The position numbers and the translations under genes were made by a program. From positions 26,803,746 through 26,867,745 of the forward strand of contig OY979717.1 of the NCBI GenBank assembly GCA_963855995.1: a DNA stretch of 64,000 bases, written 5' to 3'. Below the pieces are notes generated by a model, which searched no databases, was not told where the DNA came from, and worked only from the letters and a program-made list of their open reading frames with translations. Positions 1 to 12,423 of this stretch are shown piece after piece (the first letter of the stretch is position 1; each line of letters begins with the position of its first letter). Source of the DNA: Muricea muricata. Its lineage: Eukaryota > Cnidaria > Anthozoa > Malacalcyonacea > Plexauridae.

Positions 1-1400
1 ATATCAACAAAATAATGTCAATCCTTTTGAAATCTGTAAGAATTTGATTCAATTCAACATGGTTTTTGATGTTATAATAATTTTTTTTAGGAAATATGAA
101 AATTTCATTTCTGCCAGCAATTTTAGTGATTTTATGCATAATTAGCTGTTGACCTGGCATGTTGAATGGTGATTTTCTTGGAATATATTATAGTTAGGGC
201 AATGTTTTGCTTCTAATAACCACCCCTATAAGCAACCCTTCTAAACACTATAAGCACTTCAGAAAGGCTGTTGCTTGCACTGGTCTGAAGTTAGAGCAAT
301 GTTGACACTGCCGTTTCAAGGCGGGGTCATTTTGAGGACTTTCGCGTCGGATTCGAATTTTGGCCCATATACCATGTTGACCGGCATAGTCATTTTACCC
401 TAAAACAGTTGAGATTACTTGTGGCAAATGAAATGCATACAAACTCCTATACAGGTCCTAGACTAATTGTTCATTTTCAATGTATCCAAGCAGGAACGAA
501 GATAGAGCGTCAATTAGGGCGTGTACAAACATAAAACTTACTACCACTTCTCGTTTGGAATGATCAACTGATGCATCTCACGATTTCCCTCAGGTGACAG
601 TTAATACAGCCCGTCATGTGCTATCAACCATGAAGAAAAATTTTAATTTAAACCAGCAATTGTAATGCATCTCATAAATATTACACAGACAAGACAGAAA
701 CTGACTTATATTCAACAGTAATCAACCACGCAACATCAAGCAAGTAACAAGTTAGCAACATCAACCACCAAGTTTCCCTAGCTAAAAAATTGTCCCGGAT
801 GGGGGGGGGGGGAGCAGTGTTTTCGGCCTTATTTTTAAATCGCATGGTATTGTTAGGCCGGCTCAACATCGAAATTCAGCGAGACATGGCTCAATTACCA
901 TTTACGACGTTGCGTTACTTAAGTTATAAAGAAGTATTTGCTTGCATAACGAAGTATGATTTTTGGGTAATATCTACCTTTATCTAATAATCAGAGTTCA
1001 TTCTGCACTTTCATTGGTCAAGAACCGTGATCAGTCAGAGGACAGACGCACGGCTGACGTCATTTCAGTGACAAACCAATCACAGCCATTAAAGAATTAT
1101 CGACAGCCAATGGCATGCTTTGTTTTTTATAGATCATGATCACGTTAAATGGCGTGTGAAAGTCTTTTCGTTGCACTACAAAGCTTAATATTTTGGCAAA
1201 AAATTTCTTTTTCTTATTATATAAAAAAAGAGATAAAATCTTCCCATTGTCTGTTTAGTTATAGATAGAAGAACTCGCTTCGGGGGCTCGTGGGCCACTT
1301 TTTTGTTCTTACCACATTATGACGTCATGCCGTCTATCTAACTGAACAGAAAGGCAAAATCTATTCGCTAATTTTACTTTATAGCGGGAATCAGGCTCTT
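1..1400. other. Intergenic, no gene recognised
   Basis: I see no convincing exon here. Open frames are short and lack splice or family support. There is a homopolymeric G run near 800-811 and otherwise AT-rich sequence. Confidence 0.5.
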
Positions 1401-1408
1401 GCCCGCCG

Positions 1409-1523
1409 CTTTGGTGTTCCAAGGCGTTGCGGGACGCGTGCGCGTTACACGCGCGGCAGAAACGGGATCTTAAATTACGTTCTGCAAGCGCGTCCCGCAA
1501 CGCCGTAGAACACCAAAGCGCCG
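1409..1523. repeat. Palindromic GC-rich inverted repeat
   Basis: The left arm begins GCTTTGGTGTTCCAAGGCG and the right arm is its near-perfect reverse complement ending in CACCAAAGCG. The arms are about 30 bp around a central loop that includes a short GCGCG-rich stretch. It is much more GC-rich than its surroundings and looks like a short foldback element. Confidence 0.75.
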
Positions 1524-1854
1524 GGGACGAGGCTGATGGCGAACTAAGTTGAAAGTTATTGTCCGACCAATGTCATTTCTGAGAAGATTATAGAATTTTT
1601 GCTTGGCAGCCAGGCTATGGCTCAGGGTTTTTCCACCGTCACCATAGTTTAATTTGTAATTAAGTCTATAGGAATGTTTGACGTAATTAAAAGTAATGTC
1701 TATTCAATTACAATATAGATGAATGACGGTGCAAAATGCAAAGATAATCAACGGAGAGTTTGTATTACAAGTCTAACACGCTTCACGCAAGACGTTGAGC
1801 ACGCGATTATGGGCAACTATTGAAGTGTAGAATATATTCAATTGGTATTTATCA

Positions 1855-2625
1855 TTTATAGACCCGGAGCGAGGGTGATTAGGTAAAATATTAACCCGAA
1901 GTGATGGTAGTGATCCCGAGAGTTTAGCCCGAGGGAAATATCGTCACTGAGGGTTAATATTTTGCCGAAACACTCGAGCGGAAGGTCTATGTAACAATTA
2001 GTCGCCGAAGGCGAGGTGATTACAAGCCTATATTCACTGAGCCGAAGTATAACTTTAGTATAAATTTCCAGATGTTTACAAATAATAATCAACTAAACTT
2101 TACAAAAATTCGCTTCAAATTTAGTACTGTATAAAAAACCAAAAATCAAAAAGCTGTGGTCACTGGTCAGTGACTATCACTTTAGAGACAGGGAAGCTTG
2201 ACCAATCAGAATGCAGGAAAATCAATAGTCACCTGGAAATTTATACTAAAAAGGATATATTATACCCGCAATTTGATATACTAGTTTGAGCAATACCGAG
2301 TCAGCGGGACGTTGCAGGACGCCGCGCGAGATAAATTTAATATAACACCTCTGCGTGCGCGATAATTCTAATATCACCCTCGGCTTGAAAATCGGAGACA
2401 GAGCATACGACGCCACGAAAAATCACATTGTCACGTGGTAGAAATAGGGTTTTTTAATTGAACAATTTGAATTTGAGATTTAATATTTAACAATTATTCG
2501 CCGAAGGCGAGGTGATTACCGGGGAATATTATTCACCAAGACGAAGTTGAATATTCTCCGAAGATCACCGAGCCTGAGGTGAATAATTGTTTTAGTATTT
2601 TTGAGGTAAATAATTGTTTTAGTAT
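1855..2625. repeat. Cluster of GCCGAAGGCGAG-type palindromic repeats
   Basis: At least three related foldback pieces lie here (about 1855-2000, 1985-2060 and 2490-2595). They share CGCCGAAGGCGAGGTGATTA and a complementary GAGGTGAATAATTG end. A further copy is at 8569-8670. Parts read as short palindromes of the form gtgaat...attcac. This is a small non-autonomous dispersed repeat family. Confidence 0.7.
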
Positions 2626-3071
2626 TTTTATTTTTATATGATTTTTATTGTGTATTATAATTATATAATTTATCATAATTGTATTGTTAAAACTGTGTGC
2701 ACGGCTTATTGGAAGATCACTTGTTGTAAATATCTTTTTATGAGAAATAGTCCCGTGGGTAAATATTTAATAAAGTTCAAAGTTCAAAGTTATTTTAATT
2801 TTGTTTATTTCTTTGTCCGTAATTTGTACAAAAGGGCGGCTAGTCGCCATTTTGTAAACTTGTTTTTACTGTTATATTCACGTGTAGGTGAATATAAAGG
2901 ATGTCACATCATATTGGACCAATCACAACGTCGGATTTCTTATGTTCATTTGTGTAAAAATACTAATACTATTTACTTTCACTTTCATCTGTATTACTGT
3001 CATGTGCATCACTATTTCACTACCGAATTCCTCATAAAATAATTTACTTTATTTCTGTGAACATAATTCAC

Positions 3072-3545
3072 CATGTTTTATATATTATTCTATTCAAAAT
3101 ATCTGAGCTTTCGACCAGTTAGACTCGGACGCCATCAAGCAGAGATGAATTACAACCGTTAGTTTACAAAAACAATTACATTAAGTCAAAAGTTTCTTGT
3201 ATGTTTGCATGGTGAATATCAAATTAAAATATAATTTTGTAGAAACACCACTAATTTAAATTAGTCGCATTATTATTGGCACTGATGAAAATCCCAGCTT
3301 ACGGATCGAAAGCTCTGCGATGATAAACTTACGTGGTGTTTCCACAAAATTCTATTTCAAATTAAGTCAATTGCACCATCGTTGATTATTCAATTCGCTC
3401 AGTTTCTTAGAGTTATTACAAGTAAGTTAAAACAATATTGTTAGAAATTGAACTTCACTCTGATGATGGCTCGAGTCTAACGGGCCAAGAACTCGGCTGT
3501 TTTGAATCAAATTTTATATACATGTATAAAACATGGGGTATCCAG
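3072..3545. mobile_element. Penelope-like element terminal-repeat remnant with hammerhead-like cores
   Basis: An inverted arm at about 3072-3160 and a direct arm at about 3455-3543 are related by reverse complement (CCATGTTTTATATA versus TATAAAACATGG ends). Between them, 3285-3320 reads CTGATGA, a 4-bp ATCC/GGAT stem with an 8-nt loop, then CGAAAGC, which is a hammerhead-type core. This core is bracketed by its own short inverted arms at about 3222-3252 and 3331-3363. No endonuclease or RT frame survives here. Confidence 0.6.
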
Positions 3546-4140
3546 AAAACAATTAGCACTACATTATATATTAGCTTTCCCAATCTACAAAATACGTAAT
3601 GTGCTTTGTTTCCAAGTTTCTAGATGATTTATGAATTTCCTTACTAAATATGATTCAAACAAGTTTTATAAAGTAAAAAAATACATATTAGGACTGGTGA
3701 TTAAAGAAAGAAAATAAATTTCTATTTGGTAGCTAGTATTATATACGTCGTTTCCTTGGGGTCAGATCATCTGGAGAATGTTGTACAACAATCAAATTAT
3801 TGTGCAATAATTAATTTCAACTCATAACTGATTAAGTGATTTCAGCCCATATCTAATTAATTTTCACGATAGGTCTCCTTTTGTTGGGATACTTTGTACA
3901 TAACATTGGTCACATACAGTACATATTTACGATGTGCGGCGGAAGACTACACTTTAGCAGCAAAATAATCTTTCAGCGGCACCTCGTGTGCATCACCGAA
4001 CGTATCAAGGATATGAACGTGACTGATTTCAAGTTTCATAAAATAGAATTCTATAAAAATACAAAACGAGTCACTTGTTTAGCTTAGTCGTATAGGTCTC
4101 ATAGAAGAGATGGTTTAGAAGCGTATTTATATGTAGGGGG

Positions 4141-4445
4141 TATAAAACATTTTCCGTGTTGATATACAGTTATATCAACACGAGTGGAAATTGGAAAAAC
4201 GAGAAATTGTGTGGGAGTGTTTTCACACGATTCCGAGTTTTTCCAATCTTCACGAGTGTTGATATAACTGTATATCAATACGGAAAAAATGTTTTATATT
4301 TCTTAAATATAGCACAAAATTTCTTATAATATAGCACAAAAAACTTTAACAGAAGAGTGGCGGGAAATTTTCCGTGTTGACATAGAGTTATATCAACACG
4401 GCTCTTAACCAATCAGCGTTCAGAATTTACAAATGCTATATTATA
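4141..4445. repeat. Composite inverted-repeat element, copy 1
   Basis: The first part (4141-4300) has long inverted arms starting ATAAAACATTTTCCGTGTTG, each containing an internal GATATACAGTTATATCAAC palindrome. The second part (4368-4445) contains ACGGCTCTTAACCAATCAGCG. Both parts recur at 28302-28633 in the opposite orientation, so this is one mobile unit present twice. It is non-coding. Confidence 0.75.
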
Positions 4446-5627
4446 ATGCAAAATGTCATCCTTCATGCAACGTCACGAGTGAACTGTGCTTTTAGCGAGA
4501 GCAATTCTTTATATATAACCAACTTTCTTATAACGTTGCTATTTGTTATGGTCGTGGCTGTTAGGCACCTGGCGATAAATCAAAGAGCCTTATAACTGAA
4601 TACATGTGAACAAAAACATACATAATTACTTTTATCGTAAAAATATGTTGTAATTTCATTGATTTTATCAATTGTTTGCCTGAAAGCTATATGTTATTAG
4701 AAATTTTATTCTATGAATTCATAACCCAACTTTATTGAGTCTGCCGCGTTCAAAGTTCAGGCGTTGTGATGTCCAGTGTGAAAAGACGAAAACAGGCGGC
4801 CAAATCACCCTTTTCTAGTTGTACATGCATGGAAATCAAAGTGAGAACTACAGTCCAAAAAGTGAAACAAAATAATGTTTCATATCTCAAGGTGCCAACT
4901 GAATGTCTTACTAAAAAGAAACTACAAAATCACCAACGACGTTTTAGTTTATATGCGATTTTATTACAAACTTTGAGACTTCAAAGTCACAAATTGCATA
5001 TTGAATTGTACAGTATCTCATCGACACCGTGTCCATCTTTTGACATAAATGCATGAAATACTTAACAATTGAGATGTGATTTTGTTATACTCCTATATAG
5101 TAACTTAGATGGTATGGTATCGTCATATCAGCATAATCAAGCAAGGATGAATTCGGAGTAAATTTTTAATGCTTGGAAATCTTCCAGTCCTCCCCCCTTC
5201 GGGCGAAATAGTCGAGTTCCCCCCCCCGTCATTTAATATATGCATACTATAGCGAGCCGGTACGTCACCAAGCATTATCAGAACTTACTGTGAGAAGCTG
5301 GCCATTCTTTCATGATTGGATTTCTTGAGAATAATGCCTTCTTTGCAAATGGAATTTCATCATCGGGAACTTTTACCGTCTGGAATATAGAATTGGTATT
5401 AGTATAACTATGTTGCATGGATGTGGTCGGTGCAAATTTATACATGTCTTTTCGCAACTCAGCTCAATTTAAGAATAAGTGTCAAACCATAGTACTGCAG
5501 GCTCAATTTTTTGCTTGCGGCCTACTAAACAAGGTATCTTGAACGTCACTAATTAGATTGTATAAAAATCAACAAAAACCTGCGATACAGTGGTGGGACG
5601 CTATTAGGGCCGTAGCAGGGTCACAGC

Positions 5628-5858
5628 ATAGCGAATAAACAGCAGAGCCACTCAGTGGTACGATATGTCTCCTTTTATACAATTGACTTGCCAGATTAAT
5701 AACGGAACAGGCAGTTCAGCGTTTCTAATGGCCTGAAAATGCGATTGACTGGCCAGAACCAGCATAATGAAGGTGCGTAATGCGATATGCCTGGGGACAC
5801 AAACTTCAAAGGTTCCGATTCGAGTTGCCCTTCTGTTTATTTTGTATTTTGTGTCAGG
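5628..5858 (+). repeat. Dispersed ~230-bp repeat family, copy 1
   Basis: The sequence is rich in the phrase TTGACTGGCCAG and starts GCGAATAAACAG. It matches 33104-33332 in the same orientation and 43655-43905 in reverse complement. No reading frame is shared between copies, so it is a non-autonomous element. Confidence 0.75.
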
Positions 5859-5934
5859 GTGGTGGAAAGGATGTCCAGATGTCAGTAAAGTGTGGGCAGC
5901 ATTGACTTGTTCATACATGTCCAATACTCTCGCA

Positions 5935-6740
5935 AGCATACCGACGGACAAGATTATTTACCATCGGTAAAATGTATTTTCGTTTCGTGTCCTCCTACTA
6001 AGGACTATATGCTTCCCCGCCAAATAACCTTGTTCATCGGTACCGATGGTAAAGGCAATTTATACCGTCGGCAAATGGAGGTTGTCCGTCCGTACCGATG
6101 GAGAAATCTGTACACTATCGGTAATATGGATTTTCGTTTCGCTACCTCCTACAGGGCACTGCCAATACTCTCGCAAGCATACCAACGGAAAAGATTATTT
6201 TTACCATTGCTAAAATGTATTTTCGTATCGAGACCTCCTACTAAGCACAATATGCCTCTTCACCAAATAACCTTGTTCATCGGTACCGATGGTAAATCCA
6301 ATTTACCGTCGGCAAATGGAGGTTGTCCCTACGTATGGATGAAAAAAAGAATATACCATCCGTAAATCTGTAATATCCTTTGGTGCCAAGGCATGAAATA
6401 CCCTCGAAAACCTTGTCCATTGGTACCGACGGTACTGATGGTAAAGGCAATTTACCGTCGGTAAATGGAGGTTGTCCGTCCGTACCGATGGAGAAATCTG
6501 TGCACTATCGGTAATAGAGATTTTCGTTTCGCTACCTCTTCCAGGGCACTGATATACATCGAGCAACAAACAGCCAATACTTAAACAAACTAAAAATTGA
6601 TGTCTTATATTGATCCCTTCCTACTAAGTGACCTCCTACTAAGAACTATATGCCTCCTCACTAAATAGCCTTGTTCATCGGTACTGATGGTAAATCCAAT
6701 TTACCGTCGGTAAATGGAGGTTGTCCCTCCGTGTTGATTA
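5935..6740 (+). repeat. Irregular tandem repeat with ACCGTCGG/ACCGATGG motifs
   Basis: Four degenerate units of about 200 bp each contain a TTGTTCATCGGTACCGATGG-like stretch, an ATTTACCGTCGG(T/C)AAATGG stretch and GGAGGTTGTCC. Units are recognisable near 6030, 6270, 6415 and 6670. Some carry CTACTAAG(G/A)ACTATATGC in front. The array ends about 55 bp before the start codon of the membrane-protein gene, so it occupies that gene's proximal upstream region. Confidence 0.75.
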
Positions 6741-6793
6741 TTGAAGAGATAAATGTACTAATATAAGCAGAGGTGAGTCGAATAATAAAAGCA

Positions 6794-7936
6794 ATGTTTT
6801 TAGAACAGTTGATCGATCTTCTCTTCTGGTGCATAACATGGCTTATCTCTGAAATTCGTTGCCCGTCAAAACGAAACGAACGAGAACAACAACAACGATC
6901 TTTACAAGTGCACCGCAATGAAAATATTAATGTATCCATTCCACACTCAGAACGTTTTCCTTTGGAACATGATTTTGAATATAAAGAATTCCCAGAAGCA
7001 ACAGAGTCTGAATGCGAAATCGAAGCACAAACGCTGGTAAGCGAATCTACCTTGAACGAAATCATGTTCAATGCTAGAGTGGAATTTCGATTTAATAGTT
7101 GGTTTTTACCTCACAAATCTGAGCGAGGACCGTTATTGAAATCATTGGCGAGAAGTTTCTTAACAAATATCACTCTTACATTGACGGCAATATTTATAAG
7201 TGCCGTCTCCAGTATCGTCGCTTATTTTGATATAGAAACAGTAGATAAATGTATCGGTATTCAACCGTACCTAAATAAGTCCATCCCAGTGAACATTTTG
7301 AGATGGAAATTAATTGGCGAGTCGTTTGAAGTCGTGGTATATAACTTTTGCTTTTCCGCTGAAGTTGCTTTGTTATTTGGTTGGAAAGTGTTTCTTAAAA
7401 AATTTAAGTCTTTATTGTACATTGGATTAATAATGGGACTTCTGGCAGTGCTATACAAAACATTTTTGTTCATATACGTCGGCTCTGGTTTTAGTAATTC
7501 ATACAACAGATATCCAGCGAACGCTCTCTTCTTTATTGGAATAATCTTAAATTGCATTCAAACTGCGAATGTCTTGCAACAATCACCAACCAGCATACTG
7601 TTGAAAATTGGACAAATACTTGCGTTTTCCTTGTTCATGAGTTTGAGCTATCGTTATTGGATTGTGCCTTGGTTTAACGAGCAAACGAGTGGTTTAAACA
7701 AGGCAATGATTGCAGCCATTCTGCCTCTGTTCGCTCTGATCCCAATAGCTGTTGGAAAGTACGTAGTATTGTGTCACTGTTCTCGCTTTGTGCAAGCTGA
7801 TTCTTCCTTTGTTTTGATTTACTTTAACTATCTGGTTCCTGTCGTCTTGTACAGAATTATGCAAGCTGAACTGGAAGATTTAAGATTATTTGTAGCATTT
7901 TCTTTGTTACATGGAACGTTTGACTTCCTTGCACAG
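6794..7936 (+). CDS. Membrane-protein gene, exon 1
   Basis: 381 codons, ending ...DFLAQ before a GTAAGC donor. The reading frame stays open past the donor to a stop at 7984, but the extension is unlike the rest and the downstream exon restores a hydrophobic protein. Confidence 0.8.
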
Positions 7937-10750
7937 GTAAGCTTGCATATTGTAATGATGCACCTATGTATGCATGTACTGTAGTACGTAATTAAAGTGC
8001 TTATGAAACGAAATTTGGTCTAACAGTTTGTTCATTGCATTTCAAAGATCACTTAAATAATTATTGACAATATAACTTCTTTGGTAAAATTTTTGTAACT
8101 CTCTTCCTTGTCAAGATATTCAAATTTATTCAATGTACCAATAACACAACCACTGACGTCATCCTGTATAATGAGTGTCTATTAGATTGCTTATTATTTA
8201 CATGTGCGATATTTTGACTACTTTTCAAATCAATGAAGATTTTCAAAAAGTCATTATGCATAATGACGTCAATGGTTAAGTTATTTTCATATTAAATAAA
8301 ATTGAATATCTCGACAAGTAAGACAGTTGAAAAAATTCAGCAAAGAAGTTATATTGTCATTTTAAGTGATCTTCCTAACGTAATCTTAAAATAGGTGGAG
8401 AAAATTTCGTTTCATAGGCACTTTAATTGCGGGAACCACTGAGTATTTTGATAAAATACAGAACAATAGATGCACCGGAGATCGATAACATATTGAAAAT
8501 TTATTTCGACATTTTGACTAAGCTCTATACTCATCATCAGGAAATGAATGATGATCATATTATATAATTAACAATTATTCGCCGAAGGCGAAGTGATTAC
8601 ATATTCACCGGGACGAAGTCGAGGTGAATATTTACCATAATCACTGAGCCCGAGGCGAATAATTGTTTTAGTATAATTTCTTTAGTAAAATTTACGTGCA
8701 TAAAATGCACTGTCGTCCTTTATGAATACAGTTTACTTCTGAAAATTCCTAAGTAAAGAACAAAGTTTACTTGTAATTTTTAAATAGTGAAAAAAGTATT
8801 TACTAAGGTATTTGCAGACGATCTATTACCTTAAGAAAGTTTAACATCAAAGTTTGTTTGTATTCTTTGACATTTTGGCAAAAGTATAATACATCAAAAC
8901 GACTCTCATTGGCGGCCATTTTGAAAAAATGCCAGCTAGTAAATAATACCAGATTTACTAGTCAGTCAACCAACCAAAATGCTTGAAAATCATTATTTAC
9001 TAAAGAAATTATACTAATACATTATAATTTATAGTGAAGTAACAAGATATGATTATAGTTAAAAATTAATGGCTCTTTTGAAGCTGAAGTTCCATAGTTT
9101 AGTGACGGTTTCAATGTATTTATAGCAATAGACTTTTGAAAAAGTATCAGAGACCAGTGTTTTAAATAAGTGGTTTTAGTGTTAGTAAATATTAAATCTG
9201 TCAGCGAACATTTGATATTACTATCTTTGTCTCAAGAACTTATTTCGAGCATGCATACCTTTATATAAAGTTGAATGCGTTGCAACTGAAAATATCGTTA
9301 TGTACCTCGGAAGAGTCATGATAGGAATGTTCTTTTACTCGGATGCCCTTCTATTTCGAAACGTCGAAGTAAATTTTTAATATGTTATCGGTCTTCGGAG
9401 TATTCATTGTTTTGTAGTACGTCATGGTTGTCTCTGAGTTAACTTGTTTGGCCCAAACAAGAAGGGAGGGAAACCGAATTCGTCAACTTGATTTGTTCGC
9501 CAAACATTTCGCCACAAAAAAGTAGAATGCTTTTTTCTTTTTACTGCATATTTTCTGTTCGCTTATTGAAAAATACTCAGGCTTTGAAGGGGGCTTAAAT
9601 TCACCAGACAGTTCTCAGGCTGATACTAGCGCGACAATTCGAGGGAGGTGTGAATAATCATATACTAAAGTTCTGCACGACTAAATTCTGTTATTCAAAT
9701 AATTCAAAACTCAATAGTTGACCTGCATCTATAAGGACGTAAAACCTCATTAATACATTAACGCGACGAAAGACACGGAAAATCGCCATTTCTTATTGGC
9801 TCTTGCAATATCACCTATATTCAAAATATGGCTAAACTAAACATAGTAATATTTGATTGGCTATTGCATGAGCTGTCTTATATGCTAACTATGTTGTTCT
9901 GAGTTCATCGTTTTGTAATTTGCATGGTCAATGGTCAATACATGCAAATGATTACTATATGAAGAAAGTCGTTTTAACGGATTATGCTTGCAACTCGCAG
10001 TAATCGATGGAATTTGTGATTAGTGTGACTATCGATGGAATTTGTGTGACTATCATAACAGCTACAATTTGTAGACAATTATCCAAGCTATAGGCTGTTT
10101 GTGTTAGCAAAACTATGAATACAGATATTCACAATTCAAAAGATATGTATGCAACTGACAGTTCAACTTATAAGATTCAATTATTTAAGACACCTCCCGT
10201 ACAATAGCACCATGTTTAATTTATTGCCACACACTAACTTCGACTACAATTTCAGGTAACTCGTTATTTTCGTGAAAAGCTTTGGGATCGTGCAATAAAG
10301 CAATTTGAAAGATATGGTTGGACACGAGTGCCATATTGTTCACCTCAAAACAGAAGATTACAAGCAGACCTGGCAATCCAAGACATGCTCTCTCAGTTGG
10401 GTACTATCATATTAGGTCATGTCTACGTGATGCTTTATCGATATAGTACTTTTGATGTTGCTTTCAGTGAAGAAATCGAGAGGATCTACCCTCGTCTTCT
10501 TATTGGCTTAGGAATTGAGTTCGTATTTGTTTGGTTCTCGACTTTTGTTCAAATTTGGCTTTACAACATCGCCATAAAGACTGTATGGTTTAGATACTGG
10601 TTGCGACATATTCTGGCAAATGTACTGATTATGGTTGTTGCCATATCATACTTCTCGCCCGTTTTGTTAAGTGTTGTAAAATCTCGCATGGAATCTTCTA
10701 TTTCTGACGACCATATACGTTCTAACTGCACAATGCCTTTCGCTCATTAA
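6794..10750 (+). CDS. Polytopic membrane protein of unknown family, two exons
   Basis: Exons 6794-7936 and 10256-10750 join in phase 0 across a GTAAGC...TTTCAG intron, giving 545 residues. An AATAAA lies 92 bp after the stop (10842-10847). The start is the first ATG of the open frame. The protein opens with a hydrophobic stretch (about 4-20), then a charged, acidic, mostly hydrophilic segment (about 21-118). Hydrophobic segments follow near 119-146, 174-197, 206-231, 241-261, 269-292, 303-328, 338-356, 362-380, 427-443, 459-486 and 499-521. It is rich in Phe, Tyr, Trp and Leu, has few Gly or Pro inside the segments, and shows no ABC, MFS or GPCR signature I recognise. The 2.3-kb intron contains a palindromic element and a PLE remnant. 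Function is unknown. Its plasma- or endomembrane location is inferred only from hydropathy. Confidence 0.8.
7990..8428. mobile_element. Palindromic MITE in the membrane-protein intron
   Basis: The ends AATTAAAGTGC(T/C)TATGAAACG are inverted copies of each other. Complementarity continues through TTGACAATATAACTTC and the CAAGATATTCAAATTTATT region, so almost the entire 439 bp can fold back. There is no coding content. Confidence 0.75.
8440..9412. mobile_element. Degraded Penelope-like terminal repeats in intron
   Basis: The reverse complement of about 8455-8545 (CCTGATGATGAG...GTCGAAATAAATTTTC...) matches about 9330-9412 in direct orientation (TTTCGAAACGTCGAAGTAAA...ATATGTTATCGGTCT). This is the inverted-arm layout of the clearer PLEs at 24.2 and 40.2 kb. 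The hammerhead core is damaged in both arms (GTCAAAATG in one, CTCGGATGC in the other). The interior has been replaced by palindromic repeats. Confidence 0.55.
8569..9018. repeat. Nested palindromic repeats
   Basis: 8569-8670 is a copy of the GCCGAAGGCGA foldback family. Immediately after it, 8675-9015 is bounded by AGTATAATTTCTTTAGTAAA and its reverse complement, so a second foldback element abuts or contains the first. Confidence 0.65.
10256..10750 (+). CDS. Membrane-protein gene, terminal exon
   Basis: 164 codons plus TAA, entered in phase 0 after a TTTCAG acceptor. It holds the last three hydrophobic segments and a short hydrophilic tail. Confidence 0.8.
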   Translation, partial: VTRYFREKLWDRAIKQFERYGWTRVPYCSPQNRRLQADLAIQDMLSQLGTIILGHVYVMLYRYSTFDVAFSEEIERIYPRLLIGLGIEFVFVWFSTFVQIWLYNIAIKTVWFRYWLRHILANVLIMVVAISYFSPVLLSVVKSRMESSISDDHIRSNCTMPFAH

Positions 10751-10841
10751 CAAATAAGGCAATCTAACCACATGGCTATTTTTGTAAATACTTTTTAAAC
10801 GAGAAATGCGTTACAGCTAGCCAACGAAATAATTCTTGAAA

Positions 10842-10847
10842 AATAAA
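10842..10847 (+). terminator. Poly(A) signal of the membrane-protein gene
   Basis: AATAAA 92 bp beyond the TAA. The DIRS remnant starts only a few dozen bases further on. Confidence 0.6.
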
Positions 10848-10882
10848 TTTTGGGAAAAAAAACTATTCAAATAATAAAGATA

Positions 10883-11398
10883 TTAAAAGTATATTTTTTG
10901 AAACGTTCGGGTGTTTATTGTACATCGAGGTTGATATGCAATGGGACTTCTGGTTTTGATATAAATGGGCAAGGTGGTTTTTGTGACATCCCATGTATTA
11001 GGACTAGGAGGTTTAAGATGGAAAATCCCTTTCAGATATTGGGAAACCAATGGGTGTAAGACAACTTTATGAGAATCAATTTCCGGTAATAAAATAGATA
11101 AACTTGAACCGTAAACATTTAAAGTCCTATATGCTTTCTTGTTTTCAAACTGTTCTTTAGAGAACTCTAAAACAGAACCTAGAGTTGCTGAAACTGGATT
11201 GAATTCTCGTGAATCACACCAGCTAATCCACTTATTCCAGGCTGACGAGTTAGCTGATATAGTGTTTTTTCGGCGCCAGGCTAACAGCAAAATGTTTCGG
11301 GTTGATTCTGAAATATTTGCTGCTGAGCAAGTTTCCACCCAGCGACCCATCCAGATTGGAAAGAGGACATTGGAAACACACACGAACGGTCTACGCAC
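10883..11398 (-). pseudogene. DIRS tyrosine recombinase, N-terminal fragment
   Basis: 171 codons. The region from about residue 38 to 140 resembles the core-binding domain of DIRS/phage-type integrases, including a W-x2-W-C pair, LEFSKEQFE and an HPLVSQYLKGIFHLKPP-like stretch. The R-H-R-Y catalytic domain is absent, so it cannot recombine DNA. Confidence 0.75.
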
Positions 11399-12135
11399 AA
11401 CTAAAGATCAGAAGCAGTCGGTACAATGGTTACGAGGACAAAACTCTAGCGATGAGAATCAGTTCTGTCACATTCTGACTCATTATTTCCTGAATAAAAT
11501 GCTCTATCAGAGAAAATGGGAGGAAAGCATACACCCGAATGCCCTACCAATTGATTGAGAAGGCATTGAGAGTGTATTGCTATTGCGTCCGGCCTCCAGC
11601 TGACGAAATGCCTGAGCTGAAAAATTAGGCGTGATTCAAACAGTCTATCCCTAAGGGGGCTATTTGTCTACTAGCAACTGGAATACTACAGGTTCTAGTT
11701 TCCAGTCGCTGGAGTCTAGTATAGAGGGTAAGAGTCCCTGTCTGCACTTACATTTAGATGCCCAGGTTAGTGTTAGGCTGATACCTTCATGTCGATGAAC
11801 TAAATTGGATAGCACCTGAGTGAGTGCATCCCATCTTGTTTATGTATGCTACAGCATTGTCCATTAGTAATTTGACGAGAGCACATGATCTTTCCTTGGC
11901 GAATGCCTTGATAGCCAATGACCCTGCTAAGAGTTCTAGGCAGTTGATGAGTAGCCTCTTTTCTTCAAAGCACCAGGGACCCCTGTACAGATCCCTTCAC
12001 AATAGCCCCATTCCTTTCGAGAGCCATCAGTCTCTACCACGAACTCTACTGACGTTTGGAATAGGGCCCTTGCATTCTATGCCTGGATGTGGCCCAGGAA
12101 CTTTGATAATTCCCTGATAGATATCTGTGGAAGAT

Positions 12136-12423
12136 CTAGAAGTCTTCGGCAATTTTTCCGTACCTTTCTTTGCTTTTGTGTGGCAAGTGAAGAGAAAGAT
12201 TATCAACCAGGACCCCTAGAAACTCTAACTGTTGTAAAGGTTGTAATTGAGATATCTTGTAGTTGACAACGAAACATACGAAACCTAGGCTTTCTAACAG
12301 GTTCAGGGTTGATACTGCCTGAAAGAGAACTAGGTCCTGAGAATTGGCCATCAGAAGCATGTCATCCAAGCACATAATAAGACGGAAACCCCTTTGTCGC
12401 AGTAAATCTATCACCGGTTTCAT
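12136..12423 (-). pseudogene. DIRS reverse transcriptase fragment
   Basis: 95 codons carrying LLRQRGFRLIMCLDDMLLMA, the polymerase box with two aspartates, then LNLLESLGF and LEFLGVLVD. The order and spacing match DIRS RTs. The fingers and palm upstream are lost. Confidence 0.75.

Noticed and set aside
3455-3500. A full hammerhead ribozyme at CTGATGATGGCTCG (3464 onward).
   Set aside because: Helix II can form (TGGCTCG/CGGGCCA) but it is followed by AGAAC rather than GAAA at the right place, so this arm is probably inactive. Reported only as part of the PLE remnant.
7937-7984. Single-exon reading of the membrane-protein gene ending at 7984.
   Set aside because: A GTAAGC donor at 7937 and a phase-compatible acceptor at 10255 add three more hydrophobic segments and a poly(A) signal, which is more coherent.
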